A stretch of 46,396 nt of DNA from Protostelium mycophagum (lineage: Eukaryota > Evosea > Variosea > Protosteliida > Protosteliaceae), in the NCBI GenBank assembly GCA_002081555.1, contig MZNV01002266.1, positions 1 through 46,396 of the forward strand. Reading direction: 5' to 3'. Below, one piece after another: positions 42,027-46,396 of this stretch. Position numbers and translations under genes: made by a program. Positions within the stretch are counted from its first letter, which is position 1. Each line of letters begins with the position of its first letter. Under the pieces are notes generated by a model. That model was not told the DNA's origin, searched no databases, and saw only the letters and a list, made by a program, of their open reading frames with translations.

Positions 42027-45000
42027 ATGGCGACATGGAGAGACGAACTTCCCCCAACAGAGAGGAACACCATACTTAATGTCATGTAACCGATCAAGTG
42101 ATGATATATGATAGATCTGACGGCAACAGCATCCAGCGTTTAACAGCTGCATCTGCAACAGATACAGTTACAGATCCACAAAAAATCAAAGATCTAGCAC
42201 AACGTTTTGAGAGCACAATCTATAATGCCGCTCAAAGCAAGGTGAGTAAAAATCTCAAGGACAGCCATTGACGATGATCAGACTCAATATATAGAACTCA
42301 TCACCCAGAAAATGCAGGCAGTCAAAGCAAAACAACCCAAACAAGAGGGAAATCCACAGCAGCAACCTGCTTTTAATAATACACCTCAAGGTGGGTTCGA
42401 TTATATCATGATCTTTGATCGAAACAAAAAGGAAATGGAATAGCGATGGCAAATGCCCCTGGAATGGTGACGGTCAACGCACAAAACTTGACGATGAATA
42501 ACAATCCAATGATGAACAATCCACAGCTCAACAGACAACCGCAGGTATAAATACTTTTTCACACCAGATGTTATCTTGTACAGGCCGACATTATGTCCAA
42601 AAATTTGGTCTCGCATTTTAATGATCATCTCACTCTCGCGTAAACATGTTTGATGTGAATAGCCTACCGCACCCTCCAGCATGGGTTCTCATATCAACCT
42701 GAATGGACCGACATCTGTTGTAAATCAACAACCGCAGCACATGACAATACAGAGGGCCACCCCACTTGGAGTCAGTGTAAGAAATTTACCAGAAATTTCA
42801 AATACCACAAGATCTGAAGAATCGCAGCCCAACGCGATGCCTTTCTCCGGCAGTCCTGAAGAGAAGGCTTATCAGGAACAAGTGATCACCCTCTTTATTT
42901 TGTCATCTTCTAAACTCTAAAGTTCACAAAAGTGCAACGGCTGTCTGCTAACATGAATAATACAATCAACAATGCGAAGCAGAGGATGGATCCAAAAGTA
43001 TTGCAGCAGCTCATGAGCAAAGTCGCAAGCATCGTGAGACTTCATGACCACATCATGAAATTTCACTGAAATTTCGCAGTCAAAGATGATACCCACCACA
43101 TATCTGAGAGGACAGACACCCCAAGTATATGTTGAACAGACCAAACAATTGGAACAAGTTGAAGAAATGATTAGGAGTTTATTCAGCCAGAACGGTGGGA
43201 GGGTAAGACGATTTTCGAGAAATTTCACTGAAATTTCCAGCCAAATCCGGGGGTCGCCACGAACAACCCCGCCGCAAACCCACAATTAGCGGCTGGTAAG
43301 TCTTCTTTTCCTGTGAGTTTTCGCTGAAATTTCAAGGTCGTGGCATCGGCCGTGGTGCGGCACCTTCTCCTCAGATGCACGCGATGCGCATGCAACAAGC
43401 ACAGCAACAAGCGCAGCAAACACAAGCCGCGCAAGCCCAGCAACAAGCTCAAGCGAATCTCTCATCTACAATGAGGCAGAACCACTTGGCAGCACAGCCG
43501 CAGGTTCAACCCTCCAACACGACACCCGTTTTTTTGTCTGATGATGAAGGAATTCGGACAAACAATATCCCCACACCAGCCGAGCCCCTACCGGTAGATT
43601 TTTAAAATTCAAATATCATCGTTTTTCTGACCACGTACAGCAGCATTCCTTTGCCAAGGTACCTTCCCCCCTTCCCCCCCAGGTCAATGTCCCCCTCCCT
43701 GTGGTACAACCCCCCGTCCCCCCCGTCCCCCAACAGCAAAAGGAGGGGGCTCACACTATACTCGTGAAGAGGGTGGAAAAGCTGGAATCTGACCCGAAGG
43801 ACCTTTTGGCCGTTGTAGAGAGAGTGAGGGAGAGGCACAATAAGACATTTATCACTGCACCAAAAGATGCAGAAGACAAACACGGTGAGCCGTTTTATTT
43901 TGGTGAACAGTGCAAGTCAAAAAATTTCTTTCGGCGGCTTTCTGGAGCATTATCGCACACCATTTTGAAATTCAAATTCTTCCTTTTCGCGGTTCATTGT
44001 ACCACTGAACATTCTCATCTTCACAGAGACGCGAACTTCTGTTGTACAAAATCTGCCAAATAAAAACGCGCGGGAAAGAGCCCTGTGGTGGGTCCCGGGG
44101 GCCACTACCGAGTGGAGGGGCAGTACTGAGGGCGAGAGAAAAGAAGGCGTTGTAGACGGGAGAGGGGTGAAGAGGATGAGGCTGGGGTGGCCCGCATCTA
44201 CAGAGAAGAATGTCAGAGAAGAGATAAGCAGATATATTCAGGCGGATACCTTCTTTACAATCAAATCTACAAGCCCGGAGGTCGGTATTTTTCAAGAAAT
44301 TTCTGGGAAATTTCTGAGAGATTTCCATGAAACTTCTGAACATGTACAGTTGGTTATATTGGAGAAGAGAGATAAGAGCGCGAACGAATATAATTTACAC
44401 TTTGCTTTCTCTTCCACAACAGGTAAACTACAAGGTGGGCGATGCTGAAATTCCGCAGAGAACTCGGGGCTTCAATGTATCCCAGGGACAGTTTATTATG
44501 GCCCAGGGGATCCTTCGATCAATCTCCTCCCCCCACAACTCCTCAAGTCTGCTGAGGTAATTTTAGTATTCCTTACTCTTGGATTTAAACAATATCAAAT
44601 TATGAATAAATAGTTATGGTATAAATGTCAAATATCTTTCATAGACAAGTATACTGAGCGCACTGTTGGGGGCAAAGCCGCAGCAAACACTTTTCTTAAG
44701 AAATAGAATCTCATCATTGTAGATCCAAGTGAAGACCAGCGGGTACAGGGACTTCCTAGACGTGTACAAATTCTACATCAGGCGTACAGAAACTGTCGAC
44801 AATGAGGTTCAGAAACTCAAGGAGAATTCCTGGAATATATCGTGTCGACACACCGACCAAGTCAGCTATCTACAATGCATGAAGGACGATCTACCAGAGG
44901 TGATGCTCACTATCCCCCCCAGCTACCCCCTCTCCTCCCCCTCCGCAGAGTTAGCCCCCGGGATAGGTAAACCCCTTCTCGTTGTAGACGCTCACAAAAC

Positions 45001-45139
45001 TACAGAAAACTTCTTTGGCTTGGAAAAGCGAAGATTTGAGGGGAAGATGAGAGGGCTCCCTTCTCCCTTCTTAACAGAGCACGTGCTGCAGAGCTGGTCA
45101 GAAGCCAAACTGAAAAGTAATGAAGAAATAAAGGTGTGA
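42027..45139 (+). CDS. MED15: Mediator tail subunit MED15 with N-terminal KIX domain
   Basis: Exon 1 (42027-42085) encodes MATWRDELPPTERNTILNVI. Removing a 29-nt intron gives SDGNSIQRLTAAS, DPQKIKDLAQRFESTIYNAA and TQYIELITQKMQAVKAKQ, the KIX-like domain that binds activators. A long Gln/Asn/Met-rich middle (MQQAQQQAQQTQAAQAQQQ) contains MDPKVLQQLMSKVASI and YVEQTKQLEQVEEMIRSLFS. The C-terminal part, reached through several introns, reads YREECQRRDKQIYSGG, NLLPPQLLKSAEIQVKTSGY, DVYKFYIRRTETVDNEVQKL and DLPEVMLTIPPSYPLSSP, the conserved MED15 end. The last exon may stop at 45139 or splice on. Three introns share the GAAATTTCACTGAAATTTC-type end. Confidence 0.83.
43034..43079 (+). repeat. MED15 intron with the GAAATTTCACTGAAATTTC end
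   Basis: 46-bp phase-0 intron between VASI and SKMIP. Its last 23 bases are the paired GAAATTT element plus GCAG. It is one of three adjacent MED15 introns of this type. Confidence 0.8.
43203..43240 (+). repeat. MED15 intron with the GAAATTTCACTGAAATTTC end
   Basis: 38-bp phase-0 intron before PNPGVATNN. The same paired GAAATTT element directly precedes the CAG acceptor. Confidence 0.8.
43296..43336 (+). repeat. MED15 intron with a half GAAATTTC element
   Basis: 41-bp phase-1 intron ending TTTTCGCTGAAATTTCAAG. It also contains GTGAGTTTTCGC, which is the 5' start of the related GATA-gene intron at 2409. Confidence 0.75.
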
Positions 45140-45717
45140 TGTGTGATTTGAACCTCCATATACTCGGTTGAATCCTATGGTCTGTGAAGTCCTTTTACAA
45201 CTTGATCCCTAAAGGTGATTCAAACGCAATCCTGTTGATCTATTTTTAGACCAGCAAGTAATGTGAAGGATTCAGATGAACTTGCGTTCTGCGAAGAGGA
45301 TCTGCTATTTTAGTCGAGACCCAACGGTTGGTGGCACTCTGGGAGCTCATAGGCGGAAGACCTCTTGGGAAATGACCGCATCGGACTTCTTCAGGATGTC
45401 GGTGAAATATATTGTCTTTAAACTCAAACATGTGAGTGATCCTGTACAAAGTAGAGATGTTTGCGTGGTGGATATTGGTACAAACAAGAAATGAAAGGTG
45501 TAGGGAGGTGCGTGGTTTTAATTTGCGTTGTGGGATGATTTTTTGAGAGATCCATTGGCAGGGTTTTGCAATAAAGATGTCCACGATTTGGTGTCTCTGT
45601 CACGTTTATAACCGAGACAACCTCGGAAAGAGTGTGATTAAGAGAAATCAGAAGATGACACTTCACCTGTCAAAATTGTTCTGTGACAACTCAAAATATC
45701 CAAAACACAGAGCGAAA
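45140..45717. other. Intergenic region before the second RasGAP-like gene
   Basis: No independent gene is supported. An open frame from 45577 is in phase with the RasGAP-like start at 45718 and could be an N-terminal extension, but the paralogue at 10539 starts at the equivalent of 45718. Confidence 0.45.
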
Positions 45718-46396
45718 ATGGTGCAACAGCTGAGTGATCATTTTATAGAGGTCAGGTACATGTTTTAATCCAAGACATCTGATCCTTGCAGTCGTTGAGA
45801 CGGAGTGATCTCTCTATCATCGAAGAACTGCTGTCGGAAGTGCCGTCTAAAAACTGGGATTTGCTTGCTGAGTCTGTGACAATCTTCTGCGAAGAGATCG
45901 ACCCTCTCGCACTGACTATATGGGCGCACTCTGTTTCAAGTGAGATCATCAAGACCATACATGCATGAAGCGTAATTCCGATGATGTTCAGGACAAAAGC
46001 ATTCCAGTGGCACTCCAGCATTTGCAGCTATGTGCTTGACAAAGCATTTTGCGGGAGTTACAATGAACAAGTACCTCAATCTCATCATCAAGCCGGCCTA
46101 CCAATGTGCCGTGTACCACTTTTCAAGCATTGTATGTATGCAACGACTGTTTAAAGTCTGATGTGCTTGTAGGACACCGAAGAGAAGAAGAGGAGAGCGA
46201 TCTGTGAGGTGGTGTCGACTTTTTTCCGATCCTTTATTGCACACCTTGAGGACACCCCTGCGTGAGTAATCCAGCATATCAAAATCCTGATTTGTTCAGG
46301 CAAATGAGAGGCTTGCTACAGCTGGAGCATGAGAAGTTTGGGCGTGGTAAAGAGATACTGTGTACTGCGTGGTGCCGTCACCTCAACAACATCATC
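45718..46396 (+). CDS. RasGAP-like domain protein, partial at window end
   Basis: Paralogue of the minus-strand gene at 9547-10539. The start MVQQLSDHFIE aligns with MPQSVGDRFIE, and introns follow at the same residues. Exons read SLRRSDLSIIEELLSEVP, LLAESVTIFCEEIDPLALT, TKHFAGVTMNKYLNLIIKPA, AICEVVSTFFRSFIAHLED and LEHEKFGRGKEILCTAWCRH, continuing past 46396. The RasGAP assignment carries the same reservation as for its paralogue (no evident arginine finger). Divergence is substantial, roughly half the residues, so the duplication is old. Confidence 0.55.

Overview
The window is nuclear DNA of a gene-dense, intron-rich unicellular eukaryote. Almost every gene is broken by short GT..AG introns (about 29-240 bp). 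Intergenic gaps are often under 200 bp and genes lie on both strands. The gene set (cytosolic-type eS10 and PheRS alpha, UAP56, Mediator MED15, Sds3-like, centrin, a membrane-tethered bZIP, a GATA factor with CX18 spacing, plant-type LRRs joined to beta-helix repeats, a GT37-type fucosyltransferase, mannitol 2-dehydrogenase) suggests a protist, most likely a free-living amoebozoan of the protosteliid kind. That taxonomic call is inference; no rRNA or other marker is present.

Layout. 0.7-2.5 kb (+): GATA zinc-finger factor. 2.8-7.0 kb (-): large secreted LRR/beta-helix protein. 7.0-9.5 kb: mostly no supported gene, with one doubtful small secreted protein. 9.5-10.5 kb (-): RasGAP-like protein whose paralogue opens at 45.7 kb (+) and runs off the end. 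11.0-12.0 kb (-): alpha/beta-hydrolase. 12.5-14.9 kb (+): mannitol 2-dehydrogenase. 15.7-17.9 kb (-): two basic, low-complexity proteins not recognised. 18.1-18.9 kb (-): ribosomal protein eS10. 20.35-20.70 kb: 175-bp tandem duplication just before a type-A J-protein (+). 23.05-24.5 kb (+): ATF6/CREB3-like membrane bZIP. 24.8-26.5 kb (-): UAP56/Sub2 helicase. 26.6-28.3 kb (-): SWIM-RING-ZZ ubiquitin ligase, divergent from a tail-anchored ubiquitin-like protein (28.3-29.2 kb, +). The latter overlaps the 3' end of a CAMK-like kinase (29.1-30.1 kb, -). 30.3-32.9 kb (-): GT37-like fucosyltransferase. 33.3-34.7 kb (-): coiled-coil protein. 35.0-36.6 kb (+): NADP isocitrate dehydrogenase. 37.0-37.9 kb (-): enoyl-CoA hydratase. 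38.0-38.7 kb (+): centrin. 38.8-40.5 kb (-): PheRS alpha. 40.8-41.9 kb (-): Sds3-like. 42.0-45.1 kb (+): MED15.

The genes are a typical mix of housekeeping and regulatory functions, not an operon-like system. Four divergent pairs share short intergenic promoters (84-350 bp). The most unusual signals are in the non-coding layer. A 10-mer, TCGTTGTAGA, occurs 18 times exactly on both strands (about 0.1 expected) and often supplies the 3' splice site. A second family of introns in three unrelated genes ends in a shared GAAATTTCACTGAAATTTC-type sequence, reminiscent of introner-like intron spread. Intron boundaries were worked out by hand from reading frame and protein-family fit, so exact exon ends are provisional.
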